64,000 nucleotides of DNA from Pseudomonas putida (GTDB taxonomy: Bacteria; Pseudomonadota; Gammaproteobacteria; Pseudomonadales; Pseudomonadaceae), in the NCBI RefSeq assembly GCF_028682395.1, contig NZ_JANHLC010000003.1, positions 558,001-622,000 of the forward strand, given 5' to 3'. Each line of letters opens with the position of its first letter. The stretch's first letter is position 1. A program made the position numbers and the translations under genes. Positions 17,315 through 29,871 of this stretch are shown one piece after another. Under the pieces are notes generated by a model. It was not told the origin of the DNA. It made no database searches and saw nothing but the letters and a program-made list of their open reading frames with translations.

Positions 17315-17356
17315 ACAAGGCTCTGCCCCGACAAACGGGCCGTGACAGAGCCTTGT
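17315..17356. repeat. Nested hairpin inside the transposon right end
   Basis: ACAAGGCTCTG (17315-17325) pairs perfectly with CAGAGCCTTGT (17346-17356). Inside, CCCG (17327-17330) pairs with CGGG (17336-17339) around the loop ACAAA. The right arm runs into the first TnsB-type repeat. No clean T-run follows on either strand, so it is not a standard terminator, although it is the first strong hairpin met by transcripts leaving glmS. Confidence 0.6.
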
Positions 17357-17420
17357 GACAACCTTTCTTAACTTGTGACAACCTTTATTTTTTTGTGACA
17401 ACCTTTATTCTTTAAAAACA
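17353..17420. repeat. Transposon right terminus with three TnsB-type binding repeats
   Basis: TTGTGACAACCTTT occurs at 17353-17366, 17373-17386 and 17393-17406, a period of exactly 20 bases. After the last copy come ATTCTTTAAAAAC and the terminal ACA at 17418-17420. Tn7 right ends carry overlapping TnsB sites of about 20 bases in the same direction and terminate in ACA. The arrangement therefore marks this as the right end. Confidence 0.85.
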
Positions 17421-17480
17421 CAGATTCGAGCGCAAATCAGCCCATTCACTCCACCGTCACCGACTTGGCCAGATTGCGCG
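17421..17480 (-). other. attTn7 (glmS 3' end and insertion point)
   Basis: The insertion lies 25 bases downstream of the glmS stop codon, as for Tn7 in many bacteria. The last codons of glmS, which TnsD binds in Tn7, are intact. CAGAT (17421-17425) would be the 5-base target duplication; its other copy should lie at the unseen left end. Confidence 0.8.
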
Positions 17481-19278
17481 GCTGATCGACGTCCGTGCCC
17501 TTGAGCACCGCAACGTAATAGGAGAGCAACTGCAGCGGGATGGTGTAGAGAATCGGCGACAGGGTGTCGTGGATATGCGGCATGTTGATCACATGGGTGC
17601 CTTCGCCATCGCTCATTCCAGCCTGCTCGTCGGCAAACACAATCAGCTCGCCGCCGCGTGCGCGGACTTCCTGCAGGTTGGATTTGAGTTTCTCCAGCAG
17701 CTCGTTGTTGGGCGCTACCGTCACCACAGGCATATCCCCATCGACCAGCGCCAACGGGCCGTGCTTCAGCTCGCCGGCCGGATAGGCTTCGGCGTGGATA
17801 TAAGAGATTTCCTTGAGCTTGAGTGCCCCTTCCATCGCCACCGGAAACTGCGCGCCACGCCCCAGGAACAGCGTGTGATTCTTCTCCGCGAACAACTGGG
17901 CGACCTTTTCCACTGTGCTGTCCATGGCCAGTGCCTCACCCAGGCGGGTTGGCAGCCGGCGCAGTTCCGCGACCAGCTCCGCTTCGACGCCGGCTTCCAG
18001 CGTCCCACGGACTTGGCCCAGCGACAGGGTCAGCAGCAGCAGGCCCACCAACTGCGTCGTGAACGCCTTGGTCGATGCCACACCGATTTCCCGGCCGGCC
18101 TGGGTCAGCAGGGTCAAATCGGACTCACGAACCAGCGAACTGATCCCGACGTTGCAAATGGCCAGGCTGCCCAGGAAACCCAGCTCCTTGGCGTTGCGCA
18201 AAGCCGCCAGGGTGTCGGCGGTCTCACCGGACTGGGAAATGGAGACAAATAAGGTATCCGGCTGGACCACGACCTTGCGGTAGCGGAACTCGCTGGCCAC
18301 CTCGACCTGGCATGGAATACCCGCCAGCCCTTCGAGCCAGTAGCGGGCAACCATACCGGCGTGGTAACTGGTGCCGCAGGCCACGATCTGCACATTGCGA
18401 ACCTTGGCAAACAGTTCCGCCGCCTGTGGGCCAAATGCCTGGACCAGCACATGGTCATCGCCCAGACGGTTTTCCAGCGTACGCTGTACCACCAGTGGCT
18501 GCTCGTGGATTTCCTTGAGCATGAAGTGGCGGAACTCGCCCTTCTCGGCCGCTTCCGCACCGTCGCGGTATTGCACGACTTCACGCTCGACCGGCAGACC
18601 GTCGATATTCCAGATTTGCACATTGTCGCGACGAATTTCCGCGATATCGCCTTCTTCCAGATACATGAAGCGGTCAGTCACCTGGCGCAGGGCCAACTGA
18701 TCGGAAGCGAGGAAGTTTTCCCCCAACCCCAGGCCAATCACCAACGGGCTGCCACTGCGTGCGGCGACCAGGCGATCCGGCTGCTTGGCACTGACCACCG
18801 CCAGGCCATAGGCACCATGCAGCTCCTTGACCGTGGCCTTGAGGGCGGCGGTCAGGTCATTCAGGTCCTTGAGCTTGTGGTTGAGCAGGTGGGCGATGAC
18901 TTCGGTGTCGGTATCCGAGGTGAAGACATAGCCCTGGGCCTTGAGCTGCGCACGCAGGGCTTCGTGATTTTCGATAATGCCGTTGTGCACCACCGCCAGG
19001 TCGCCGGAGAAATGCGGGTGGGCGTTACGCTCGCACGGCGCACCATGGGTAGCCCAGCGGGTATGGGCAATGCCCAGCCGCCCGACCAGCGGCTCACCGG
19101 CCAACGCCTGGTCCAATTCGCTGACCTTGCCGGCGCGGCGCATGCGCTCCAGCTTGCCGGCGTTGGTGAAGACCGCAACACCGGCGCTGTCATACCCGCG
19201 GTACTCGAGACGCTTGAGCCCTTCGAGCAGGATGGCCGTGATATTACGCTCGGCAACGGCACCAACAATTCCACACAT
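17446..19278 (-). CDS. glmS: Glutamine-fructose-6-phosphate aminotransferase (isomerising)
   Basis: The 610-residue enzyme makes glucosamine-6-phosphate from fructose-6-phosphate and glutamine, the first step toward UDP-GlcNAc for peptidoglycan and LPS. The start at 19278 places the catalytic Cys as residue 2 ([11 protein letters not shown]), as maturation requires. The N-terminal glutaminase domain is followed by two SIS sugar-binding domains ([20 protein letters not shown]) and ends with the conserved AKSVTVE. A longer frame upstream is not credible. It lies 10 bases after glmR. Confidence 0.98.
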   Translation of the reverse strand: MCGIVGAVAERNITAILLEGLKRLEYRGYDSAGVAVFTNAGKLERMRRAGKVSELDQALAGEPLVGRLGIAHTRWATHGAPCERNAHPHFSGDLAVVHNGIIENHEALRAQLKAQGYVFTSDTDTEVIAHLLNHKLKDLNDLTAALKATVKELHGAYGLAVVSAKQPDRLVAARSGSPLVIGLGLGENFLASDQLALRQVTDRFMYLEEGDIAEIRRDNVQIWNIDGLPVEREVVQYRDGAEAAEKGEFRHFMLKEIHEQPLVVQRTLENRLGDDHVLVQAFGPQAAELFAKVRNVQIVACGTSYHAGMVARYWLEGLAGIPCQVEVASEFRYRKVVVQPDTLFVSISQSGETADTLAALRNAKELGFLGSLAICNVGISSLVRESDLTLLTQAGREIGVASTKAFTTQLVGLLLLTLSLGQVRGTLEAGVEAELVAELRRLPTRLGEALAMDSTVEKVAQLFAEKNHTLFLGRGAQFPVAMEGALKLKEISYIHAEAYPAGELKHGPLALVDGDMPVVTVAPNNELLEKLKSNLQEVRARGGELIVFADEQAGMSDGEGTHVINMPHIHDTLSPILYTIPLQLLSYYVAVLKGTDVDQPRNLAKSVTVE

Positions 19279-19288
19279 GCTTTCTCTC

Positions 19289-20056
19289 CTAGCTGACAGT
19301 GGCACACACCAGGGTGATGCCAAGGGCCTGAATCTGTTCGCGTGCCTCCAGCGGCAGGCGATCATCGGTAATAAGGGTATGGACACTGCTCCAGGGCAGT
19401 TCCAGATTGGGAATCTTGCGGCCGATCTTGTCAGCCTCGACCATGACCACCACTTCGCGGGAGACCTGGGCCATGACCCGGCTCAAGCCCAACAGCTCAT
19501 TGAAGGTTGTAGTGCCGCGCTGCAGGTCGATGCCATCGGCACCGATAAAAAGCTGGTCGAAGTCGTAAGAACGTAGCACCTGTTCCGCGACTTGGCCTTG
19601 AAAGGACTCGGAATGCGGATCCCAGGTACCGCCCGTCATCAGCAGCACCGGTTCGTGCTCCAGTTCACTCAGGGCATTGGCGACATGCAGCGAGTTGGTC
19701 ATCACCACCAGGCCGGGTTGCAGGCCCAGTTCGGGGATCATTGCGGCCGTAGTGCTACCACTGTCGATAATAATGCGCGCGTGTTCACGGATACGTTGCA
19801 CCGCCGCGCGAGCGATCGCCTGCTTATACCGGGACACCGGTTGGGCGAGGTCGCTGACCAATTCCTGGGGCAAGGTGATTGCTCCGCCATAGCGGCGCAG
19901 TAACAGACCATTGCTCTCCAGGGCCGCCAGGTCCTTGCGAATCGTCACTTCAGACGTTTCGAAGCGCTTGGCCAGCTCATCCACACTGACTTCGCCCTGC
20001 TCATTGAGCAAGGCGAGGATATTGTGTCGACGTTGGGGAGTATTGCGCTTCGACAT
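19289..20056 (-). CDS. glmR: DeoR-family transcriptional regulator GlmR
   Basis: The 255-residue protein has the DeoR N-terminal winged helix ([39 protein letters not shown]) and a C-terminal sugar-phosphate sensor domain of the ISOCOT fold ([24 protein letters not shown]). In Pseudomonas this regulator sits between glmU and glmS and has been linked to cell-wall precursor control. A perfect palindrome at 20067-20079, 11 bases before the start codon, suggests self-regulation. Confidence 0.93.
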   Translation of the reverse strand: MSKRNTPQRRHNILALLNEQGEVSVDELAKRFETSEVTIRKDLAALESNGLLLRRYGGAITLPQELVSDLAQPVSRYKQAIARAAVQRIREHARIIIDSGSTTAAMIPELGLQPGLVVMTNSLHVANALSELEHEPVLLMTGGTWDPHSESFQGQVAEQVLRSYDFDQLFIGADGIDLQRGTTTFNELLGLSRVMAQVSREVVVMVEADKIGRKIPNLELPWSSVHTLITDDRLPLEAREQIQALGITLVCATVS

Positions 20057-20066
20057 GGGAAATAAG

Positions 20067-20115
20067 TTTCGATTCGAAAGATAACGGAAGCAATCAAAAC
20101 CTAAAGTCGAAAGAT
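20067..20115. promoter_or_regulatory. Candidate GlmR operator
   Basis: TTTCGA-T-TCGAAA (20067-20079) is a perfect palindrome. TCGAAAGAT occurs at 20074-20082 and again at 20107-20115, 33 bases or about three helical turns apart. DeoR-family regulators of the GlpR type bind TTCG-rich half sites. The position just before glmR fits autoregulation. Confidence 0.5.
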
Positions 20116-20144
20116 CGTCAAGCGTACAGCGAAGAAAAAGCCTC

Positions 20145-20241
20145 TGTGGATAAGTTTATCGCGAGCGATCAAGCCATCTTTCGGTTGATCTGCTCTACCT
20201 GGAGAAGCGAACTGGCCCGCGATAAACCCGTCTGTGGATAA
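20145..20241. repeat. Inverted repeat flanked by two perfect DnaA boxes
   Basis: GTTTATCGCG (20154-20163) and CGCGATAAAC (20218-20227) form a perfect 10-base inverted repeat, with a smaller pair GATCAA/TTGATC inside (20167-20172, 20185-20190). TGTGGATAA, a perfect DnaA box, lies at 20145-20153 and 20233-20241, just outside the arms. The structure follows the glmU stop codon and could also end glmU transcripts. Confidence 0.55.
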
Positions 20242-20246
20242 CTAAC

Positions 20247-21614
20247 TCAGTCCTTCTTGAGTTTCACCGGTCGCTTCCAGCCTTCGATATTGCGCTGGCG
20301 CGCGCGAGCCACGCCCAACTGGGCGGGCGGAATATCCTGGTTGATCGTCGAACCCGCGGCAGTCGTGGCCCCGGCTGAGATATCCACAGGTGCGACCAGC
20401 GAATTGTTGGAGCCAATAAAGACATCCTCGCCGATCAGGGTCCTGAATTTGTTCGCCCCATCGTAATTGCACGTGATGGTGCCGGCGCCGATATTGCTCC
20501 GCGCACCAATCTCGGCATCACCCAGATAGGTCAGGTGGCCAGCTTTGGCACCCTCGCCCAAATGGGCGTTCTTCAGTTCGACAAAGTTACCCACATGGGC
20601 CCGCGCCTCCAGCACGGTTCCCGGACGCAAGCGCGCGAATGGGCCGGCGTCGCTGCCCTCACCCAGTGTTGCACCGTCGATATGGCTGTTGGCCTTGATC
20701 ACGACCCCCTTGCGTAGGGTGCTGTCCTTGATCACGCAGTTGGGTCCGATCACCACATCGTCCTCGATGACTACCCGGCCCTCGAGAATCACGTTGATAT
20801 CAATCAGCACATCGCGACCCACGGTCACGTCGCCACGCACATCGAAACGGGCCGGATCGCGCAGGGTCACACCCTGAGCCATCAACTGGCGCGCCGCGCG
20901 CAACTGATAGTGACGCTCCAGTTCGGCCAATTGTTTACGATCATTAGCGCCCTGCACTTCCATCGCATCGTCAGGCTGTTCGGTCTCGACAACTAGGCCG
21001 TCTTGGACCGCCATGGCGATCACGTCCGTCAGGTAGTACTCACCTTGGGCGTTGTTGTTCGAGAGGCGGCTCATCCAGTCACCCAGGCGGGCGGCCGGGA
21101 GCGCCAGAATGCCGGTATTGCCCTCGGTAATTGCCCGCTGGATCTCGTTGGCGTCCTTCTGCTCGACGATCGCACAGACCTTGCCAGCCTCATCGCGCAC
21201 GATCCGCCCGTACCCGGTCGGGTCGGCCAGTTCAACTGTCAGCAGGGCCAATCGATCGGCCGCGGCGTGCTTGAGCAGGCGCTGCAAGGTATCGACCTGG
21301 ATCAACGGTACATCGCCATAAAGGACCAGTACCGTATCGGCAGTCAGCGCCGGAACAGCCTGGGCCACGGCATGCCCGGTACCCAGTTGCTTGTCCTGCA
21401 ACACGAAATTCAGATCGTCAGCCGCCAGGCGCTCGCGAACCGCTTCGGCACCATGGCCGATGACCACATGGATGCCCTGTGGATCGAGTTGCCGGGCGCT
21501 GTGGATAACATGTCCCAGCATGGAGTTGCCGGCAACCGGGTGAAGCACCTTCGGCAGGGCCGAGCGCATCCGCGTGCCTTGGCCCGCGGCGAGAATAACG
21601 ATATCGAGAGACAT
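20247..21614 (-). CDS. glmU: Bifunctional UDP-GlcNAc pyrophosphorylase / GlcN-1-P acetyltransferase
   Basis: The 455-residue enzyme performs the last two steps of UDP-GlcNAc synthesis. The N-terminal nucleotidyltransferase has [18 protein letters not shown], and the C-terminal half is a left-handed beta-helix acetyltransferase with hexapeptide repeats ([30 protein letters not shown]). It works in the same pathway as GlmS, two genes downstream. It lies between the atp operon terminator and glmR. Confidence 0.97.
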   Translation of the reverse strand: MSLDIVILAAGQGTRMRSALPKVLHPVAGNSMLGHVIHSARQLDPQGIHVVIGHGAEAVRERLAADDLNFVLQDKQLGTGHAVAQAVPALTADTVLVLYGDVPLIQVDTLQRLLKHAAADRLALLTVELADPTGYGRIVRDEAGKVCAIVEQKDANEIQRAITEGNTGILALPAARLGDWMSRLSNNNAQGEYYLTDVIAMAVQDGLVVETEQPDDAMEVQGANDRKQLAELERHYQLRAARQLMAQGVTLRDPARFDVRGDVTVGRDVLIDINVILEGRVVIEDDVVIGPNCVIKDSTLRKGVVIKANSHIDGATLGEGSDAGPFARLRPGTVLEARAHVGNFVELKNAHLGEGAKAGHLTYLGDAEIGARSNIGAGTITCNYDGANKFRTLIGEDVFIGSNNSLVAPVDISAGATTAAGSTINQDIPPAQLGVARARQRNIEGWKRPVKLKKD

Positions 21615-21676
21615 GACTGGCTACCAATCCTGGAGGGTCAGCGGTTGTGACCTGGAAGTGAATTGCAGAAAAAGAA

Positions 21677-21700
21677 AAAGGGTAGCCGAGGCTACCCTTT
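21677..21700 (-). terminator. Terminator of the atp operon
   Basis: AAAGGGTAGC (21677-21686) pairs with GCTACCCTTT (21691-21700). On the minus strand the stem is followed by a T-run (the A-run just left of it). It lies 28 bases past the atpC stop codon. Confidence 0.85.
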
Positions 21701-21727
21701 TACTCAATCGCACAACAAGTTGCCGGC

Positions 21728-22153
21728 TTAGCCGCCAAACTTCTTGCGGACCTGCTGAACAGTGCGCAGCTGGGCAGTCGCCTCAGCCAGGCGAGAGGCG
21801 GCAGCACTATAGTCGAAGTCTGCGCCTTTCTCGTGCAGGGCCTTCTCAGCTGCCTTGACGGCATTCTGAGCGGAGGCTTCATCGAGGTCGACAGCGCGCT
21901 GCACGGTGTCGGCGAGAACCTTGACCATGTTCGGCTGAACCTCGAGGAAACCGCCCGAGATGTAAAACACCTCGGCTTCCCCACCCTGCTTGATCAAGCG
22001 GATAGGACCCGGTTTCAAATTGGTGATCAACGGAGCGTGGCCGAGAGCGATACCCAGATCTCCCAGTTCACCGTGTGCAATCACCATCTCGACCAGACCG
22101 GAAAAGATTTGCCCTTCCGCGCTGACGATATCGCAATGGACGGTCATAGCCAT
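21728..22153 (-). CDS. atpC: F1F0-ATP synthase epsilon subunit
   Basis: The 141-residue protein begins with [15 protein letters not shown], the beta-sandwich of the epsilon subunit, and ends with the two-helix C-terminal domain that brakes ATP hydrolysis. It is the last gene of the operon and is followed by an intrinsic terminator. Confidence 0.96.
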   Translation of the reverse strand: MAMTVHCDIVSAEGQIFSGLVEMVIAHGELGDLGIALGHAPLITNLKPGPIRLIKQGGEAEVFYISGGFLEVQPNMVKVLADTVQRAVDLDEASAQNAVKAAEKALHEKGADFDYSAAASRLAEATAQLRTVQQVRKKFGG

Positions 22154-22197
22154 TTGCTTGCCTCAACCTGATAAGCGCCCCTTGCGGGGCGCCGGGA

Positions 22198-23601
<1,404 letters not shown>

Positions 23602-24462
23602 TTAAACCGCGGCAGCGCCGCCGACGATTTCCGAGATCTCTTGGGTGATCGCAGCCTGACGCGCCTTGTTGTAGATCAGCTGCAAATCGCTGATCAAATC
23701 ACCGGCGTTGTCGGTAGCGTTCTTCATCGCGATCATCCGCGCAGCTTGTTCAGCCGCGTTGTTCTCGACCACCGCCTGGTAGACCTGCGACTCCACGTAG
23801 CGCACCATCAGGCCGTCAAGCAGCTCTTTGGCGTCTGGTTCGTAGAGGTAGTCCCAGTGGTGCTTGAGCTTCTGATCCGGGGTCGCCACCAATGGAATCA
23901 ACTGCTCCACGGTAGGCTGTTGCGTCATGGTGTTGATGAACTTGTTGGATACCACGGACAGGCGATCGATACGGCCGTCCAAGTAAGCATCCAGCATGAC
24001 CTTGACGCTACCGATCAGATCATTGATCGACGGCTCTTCACCCAGGTGGCTGATAGCAGCGATGACGTTACCGCCGAAGTTGCGGAAAAACGCCGCGCCT
24101 TTGCTGCCGACCACGCACAGATCAATCTCGACGCCGTTTTCGCGGTTTACCGCCATGTCCTTGACCAGGGCCTTGAACAGGTTGGTATTCAAGCCACCAC
24201 ACAGACCACGGTCACTGCTCACGACGACATAACCGGCGCGCTTGACAGCACGGTCGATCATGAACGGGTGGCGGTATTCCGGGTTGGCGTTGGCCAGATG
24301 CCCAATTACCTGGCGGATATGCTCCGCATAGGGACGGCTAGCAGCCATGCGCATTTGTGCCTTGCGCATTTTGCTGACCGCCACTTTTTCCATGGCGCTG
24401 GTAATTTTTTGCGTGCTTTTGATGCTCGCAATCTTACTGCGAATCTCTTTTGCGCCTGCCAT
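23602..24462 (-). CDS. atpG: F1F0-ATP synthase gamma subunit
   Basis: The 286-residue protein forms the central rotor shaft. It has the N-terminal coiled-coil helix ([20 protein letters not shown]), the DRGLCGGLN segment and the C-terminal helix ([23 protein letters not shown]). Its order in the operon is standard. Confidence 0.97.
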   Translation of the reverse strand: MAGAKEIRSKIASIKSTQKITSAMEKVAVSKMRKAQMRMAASRPYAEHIRQVIGHLANANPEYRHPFMIDRAVKRAGYVVVSSDRGLCGGLNTNLFKALVKDMAVNRENGVEIDLCVVGSKGAAFFRNFGGNVIAAISHLGEEPSINDLIGSVKVMLDAYLDGRIDRLSVVSNKFINTMTQQPTVEQLIPLVATPDQKLKHHWDYLYEPDAKELLDGLMVRYVESQVYQAVVENNAAEQAARMIAMKNATDNAGDLISDLQLIYNKARQAAITQEISEIVGGAAAV

Positions 24463-24512
24463 GTAACACCTATCAGGTTAGCAAGCGGGAGCCTCTCGGC
24501 CCCCGCTGCGGC

Positions 24513-26057
24513 TTACCAGGTTTGGGTGGCCTTGAACTTCTCGATACCGGCTTTGAGGCCAGCGTCGATTTCGTCATTGAAGTCACCCTTCACGTTGATC
24601 TTGGCCATCAAATCGGCGAGATCGCGGTTGAAGTAAGCAATCAGCGCTTGTTCAAAGCTGCCGACCTTGGTGATTTCGACGTCAGTCAGGAACCCACGCT
24701 CTGCGGCATACAGCGACAGCGACATGTCAGCGATCGACATTGGCGCGTATTGCTTCTGCTTCATCAGTTCGGTAACGCGCTGACCATGCTCAAGTTGCTT
24801 ACGGGTCGCTTCGTCCAGGTCAGAAGCGAACTGAGCGAATGCCGCCAGTTCACGGTACTGAGCCAGAGCGGTACGGATACCACCGGACAGCTTCTTGATG
24901 ATCTTGGTCTGAGCAGCACCACCTACACGGGATACCGAAACACCGGCGTTCACTGCAGGACGGATCCCGGAGTTGAACATCGCCGATTCCAGGAAGATCT
25001 GACCGTCAGTGATGGAAATCACGTTGGTCGGAACGAACGCGGAAACGTCGCCAGCCTGGGTTTCGATGATCGGCAGAGCGGTCAGGGAGCCGGTTTTGCC
25101 GGTCACTGCACCGTTGGTGAACTTCTCTACGTACTCTTCCGAAACGCGGGATGCGCGCTCCAGCAGACGGGAGTGGAGATAGAACACGTCGCCTGGGTAA
25201 GCTTCACGGCCTGGTGGACGGCGCAGCAGCAGGGAAATCTGGCGGTAAGCCACTGCTTGCTTGGACAGATCGTCATAAACGATCAGCGCGTCTTCACCGC
25301 GGTCACGGAAGAATTCGCCCATGGTGCAACCGGAGTACGGTGCCAGGAACTGCAGCGCAGGAGATTCCGAAGCACTGGCAGCCACGATGATCGTGTTGGC
25401 CAAGGCGCCGTTTTCTTCCAGCTTGCGAACCACGTTGGCGATGGTCGATTGCTTCTGACCAATGGCAACGTAGACGCAGAAAATGCCGCTGTCTTTCTGG
25501 TTGATGATCGCGTCGATCGCCAGAGCGGTTTTACCGATCTGACGGTCACCGATGATCAGCTCACGCTGGCCACGGCCGACGGGGATCATGGCATCGACAG
25601 CCTTATAGCCAGTCTGTACAGGCTGGTCTACCGACTTACGCCAGATCACGCCTGGAGCAACTTTCTCGACCGCATCGGTCTCGGTGTTGTTCAGTGGACC
25701 TTTGCCATCAACTGGGTTACCCAGTGCGTCGACTACGCGACCCAGCAGTTCCTTACCAACTGGAACTTCCAGGATGCGGCCAGTGCACTTGGCGCTCATG
25801 CCTTCGGCAAGGCTGGTGTATGCGCCCAGTACAACGGCACCTACAGAGTCTTGCTCGAGGTTGAGGGCCATACCGTAGACGCCGCCCGGAAACTCGATCA
25901 TCTCGCCGTACATAACGTCGGCCAGACCGTGAATCCGCACGATGCCGTCAGATACGCTGACGACAGTGCCTTCGTTACGGGCTTGGGAGGTCACATCGAG
26001 TTTTTCGATGCGGCCCTTGATAATTTCACTTATTTCGGAAGGATTGAGTTGCTGCAT
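24513..26057 (-). CDS. atpA: F1F0-ATP synthase alpha subunit
   Basis: The 514-residue subunit has the P-loop [13 protein letters not shown] and the alpha signature [14 protein letters not shown]. It forms the alpha3beta3 head and binds nucleotide without catalysis. It starts 21 bases after atpH. Confidence 0.98.
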   Translation of the reverse strand: MQQLNPSEISEIIKGRIEKLDVTSQARNEGTVVSVSDGIVRIHGLADVMYGEMIEFPGGVYGMALNLEQDSVGAVVLGAYTSLAEGMSAKCTGRILEVPVGKELLGRVVDALGNPVDGKGPLNNTETDAVEKVAPGVIWRKSVDQPVQTGYKAVDAMIPVGRGQRELIIGDRQIGKTALAIDAIINQKDSGIFCVYVAIGQKQSTIANVVRKLEENGALANTIIVAASASESPALQFLAPYSGCTMGEFFRDRGEDALIVYDDLSKQAVAYRQISLLLRRPPGREAYPGDVFYLHSRLLERASRVSEEYVEKFTNGAVTGKTGSLTALPIIETQAGDVSAFVPTNVISITDGQIFLESAMFNSGIRPAVNAGVSVSRVGGAAQTKIIKKLSGGIRTALAQYRELAAFAQFASDLDEATRKQLEHGQRVTELMKQKQYAPMSIADMSLSLYAAERGFLTDVEITKVGSFEQALIAYFNRDLADLMAKINVKGDFNDEIDAGLKAGIEKFKATQTW

Positions 26058-26078
26058 TGCTCTGCTGCCCCTTCAAAC

Positions 26079-26615
26079 TCAAGATTTCAATGCTTCGGCC
26101 AGTTGCGCGAGTTTGCCACGCACTGAGCCATCGATTACCAGGTCGCCGGCGCGGATTACGACACCCCCTATGAGAGAGGCATCCTCCGCAGCGTGCAGTC
26201 GCACTTCCCGGCCGAGCCGTGCACTGAGAACCTTGGCGAGTTTGTCTTGCTGTTCTTGGTTCAATGCAAAAGCACTGGTGACATCCACATCTACCGATTT
26301 CTCTTGTTCGGCCTTGTACAGGTCGAATAGAGCGGCGATCTCCGGCAGAAGCAGGAGACGGTCGTTTTCAGCAACAACGTGGATGAAATTCTGTGCCTGA
26401 GCATCGAACTTGTCGCCACACACTTCAATAAAAGTGGTGGCCTTTTCTGCGCTCGTCAGTCGCGGGGCCGTGAGCACGCGCTGCATGGTGTCATCTTGTG
26501 ACACCGCTGCAGCCAGGCCGAGCATGGCTGACCAAGAGGCCAGCTGCTGGTGGGCCTGGGCGTGCTCGAAGGCGGCCTTAGCGTAAGGTCGGGCCAACGT
26601 GGTCAATTCTGCCAT
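26079..26615 (-). CDS. atpH: F1F0-ATP synthase delta subunit
   Basis: The 178-residue stator subunit has the OSCP-type opening [14 protein letters not shown] and the C-terminal [23 protein letters not shown]. It joins the F1 head to the b stalk. It lies 12 bases after atpF. Confidence 0.97.
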   Translation of the reverse strand: MAELTTLARPYAKAAFEHAQAHQQLASWSAMLGLAAAVSQDDTMQRVLTAPRLTSAEKATTFIEVCGDKFDAQAQNFIHVVAENDRLLLLPEIAALFDLYKAEQEKSVDVDVTSAFALNQEQQDKLAKVLSARLGREVRLHAAEDASLIGGVVIRAGDLVIDGSVRGKLAQLAEALKS

Positions 26616-26627
26616 GATCGCCCTCGC

Positions 26628-27098
26628 TTAAATTTCAGCAGCCAGTTTGTTTACCAGCTCTGCGTGCGCGTTTTGATCGATTGTGGCACCCAGGATCTTC
26701 TCAGCACCGCCGACTGCCAGGCTACCCACTTGGGCGCGCAGCGCGTCTTTGACACTGTTGATTTCCTGTTCGATCTCGGCCTGAGCCTGAGCCTTCACAC
26801 GTTCAGCTTCGACGCGAGCCTGATCACGGGCTTCGTCGACGATCTGAGTACCGCGTTTCTTGGCTTGCTCAATGATTTCAGCTGCCTGAGCCTTAGCTTC
26901 GCGCAGTTGTTGACCCACTTTATCTTGGGCCAACTCCAGGTCACGAGCTGCTCGGGAGGCAGCGTCCAGTCCATCCGCGATCTTCTTCTGACGTTCGTGC
27001 AGTGCCGCAATGACCGGAGGCCACACGAACTTCATGCAAAACAGTACAAAAATGAGGAACGCAACGGACTGGCCAATCAGGGTCGCATTAATGTTCAC
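26628..27098 (-). CDS. atpF: F1F0-ATP synthase subunit b
   Basis: The 156-residue protein has one N-terminal membrane helix ([19 protein letters not shown]) and a long charged coiled coil that forms the peripheral stalk. The start is a GTG at 27098, giving [11 protein letters not shown] and exactly the family length of 156 in Pseudomonas. The longer frame starting at 27134 adds residues unlike any family member. Confidence 0.95.
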   Translation of the reverse strand: MNINATLIGQSVAFLIFVLFCMKFVWPPVIAALHERQKKIADGLDAASRAARDLELAQDKVGQQLREAKAQAAEIIEQAKKRGTQIVDEARDQARVEAERVKAQAQAEIEQEINSVKDALRAQVGSLAVGGAEKILGATIDQNAHAELVNKLAAEI

Positions 27099-27156
27099 GC
27101 CAACACCTCGCTCGTTCGTTGTCCAACACACCAATCAACTCGAAACATCCGAGTGA

Positions 27157-27429
<273 letters not shown>

Positions 27430-27547
27430 TTACGTCGTATGGTTTAGGTTTTTTAGATTTTAAAGCGGTAAAACAAATCGTTTCAGAGCCCTGGAGGGCC
27501 ACCCTCCCGTTTGACCGAGAGGGACATCAGACTAGTCGAAACCGGCC

Positions 27548-28841
<1,294 letters not shown>

Positions 28842-28989
28842 CACTCTTGCTCCTCAAAGGTCGGCTGCCGGAAATCAATAACTTGGCATAATTTGTGCCG
28901 ACAAAATGCGCGCAGAGTATAGGGGCGGTTCAGCCCCTATTCAACTGTTAGGTAGTGTTTTCCGACTGCACGCTACAAGAGGAATTGTT

Positions 28990-29862
28990 TCAGCGGATGT
29001 GCGCGAGAACACCCTGCAATTCGTCGAGCGAGTTATAGCCGATGACCAACTGACCTTTGCCCTTCTTACCATGGCGGATCTGCACCGCAGAGCCCAGGCG
29101 CTCGGCCAGGCGCTGCTCGAGACGGGCAATATCCGGGTCGGCTTTGACCGGCTCCGCGGGCTCCTGTTTGCCACTCAACCACTGGCGAACCAGAGCCTCG
29201 GTCTGACGTACGGTCAGCCCTCGTGCGACAACGTGTCGCGCCCCTTCAACCTGTTGATTTTCCGGCAAACCGAGCAATGCCCGGGCATGACCCATTTCCA
29301 GGTCGCCGTGGGACAGCATGGTCTTGATCACTTCCGGCAACGCAATCAGGCGCAACAAATTAGCGACGGTCACACGGGACTTGCCCACGGCCTCGGCCAC
29401 TTGCTGCTGAGTCAGCTGGAACTCCTGCTGCAAGCGCTGCAGGGCCATGGCTTCTTCGACCGGGTTGAGGTCTTCGCGCTGAATGTTCTCGATCAGAGCC
29501 ATGGCAATGGCCGCTTCATCCGGCACATCGCGGACCATGGCCGGAATGGTTTCCCGTCCTGCCTGCTGGCTGGCTCGCCAGCGGCGTTCACCGGCGATGA
29601 TTTCAAAGCGGCCGCCTCCGATCGGGCGGACCACGATCGGTTGCATCACGCCCTGGGACTTGATCGAGTTCGCCAGTTCTTCCAGCGCCTGCGGGTCCAT
29701 GTCCCGGCGGGGCTGATATTTACCGCGCTGGATCAGGTCGAGTGGCAGGTGCTGCAACTCGCGCTGATCGGCCTGAACCGCCTGTTCCTCCAGGGAACTG
29801 ACGGTAGGACCGCTCAGCAGTGCATCCAGTCCACGTCCGAGACCTCGTTTCTTGACGGCCAT
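28990..29862 (-). CDS. parB: Chromosome partitioning protein ParB
   Basis: The 290-residue protein starts with KKRGLGRGLDALLSG. It has the CTP-binding ParB/Srx core (QYQPRRD-like KYQPRRDM, IIAGERRWRASQQAG), a central helix-turn-helix (TQQQVAEAVGKSRVTVANLLRLI) and a C-terminal dimer domain. It loads at parS sites, two of which are seen in recF (41813 and 42433). It forms an operon with parA, 9 bases upstream. Confidence 0.97.
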   Translation of the reverse strand: MAVKKRGLGRGLDALLSGPTVSSLEEQAVQADQRELQHLPLDLIQRGKYQPRRDMDPQALEELANSIKSQGVMQPIVVRPIGGGRFEIIAGERRWRASQQAGRETIPAMVRDVPDEAAIAMALIENIQREDLNPVEEAMALQRLQQEFQLTQQQVAEAVGKSRVTVANLLRLIALPEVIKTMLSHGDLEMGHARALLGLPENQQVEGARHVVARGLTVRQTEALVRQWLSGKQEPAEPVKADPDIARLEQRLAERLGSAVQIRHGKKGKGQLVIGYNSLDELQGVLAHIR

Positions 29863-29871
29863 GGGGATTCC

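Larger units (their letters stand above)
1..17420 (-). mobile_element. Tn7-like transposon (right-end portion) at attTn7
   Basis: The transposition genes tnsA, tnsB, tnsC and tnsD run leftward from a right end that lies beside glmS, the same layout as Tn7. The outermost bases read ACA at 17418-17420, and 25 bases (17421-17445) separate them from the glmS stop codon, the known spacing of Tn7 insertion. Three 14-base repeats sit just inside this end. The cargo within the window includes a copper operon, two insertion sequences and several unknown genes. The left end and its 5-base target duplication fall before position 1, so the element's full size is unknown. That the copper operon belongs to the same element is inferred from position, because the left terminus is not seen. 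Confidence 0.85.

Noticed and set aside
1..17420. CRISPR array or cas genes that would make the element a CRISPR-associated transposon
   Set aside because: No regularly spaced repeats of CRISPR type and no cas-like protein are present in the visible part.
18361..19296. 311-codon frame opposite glmS
   Set aside because: Antisense shadow in high-GC coding DNA; no recognisable protein features.
24450..26126. 558-codon frame opposite atpA
   Set aside because: Long only because of strong codon bias in atpA; the translated sequence is low-quality and lacks known motifs.
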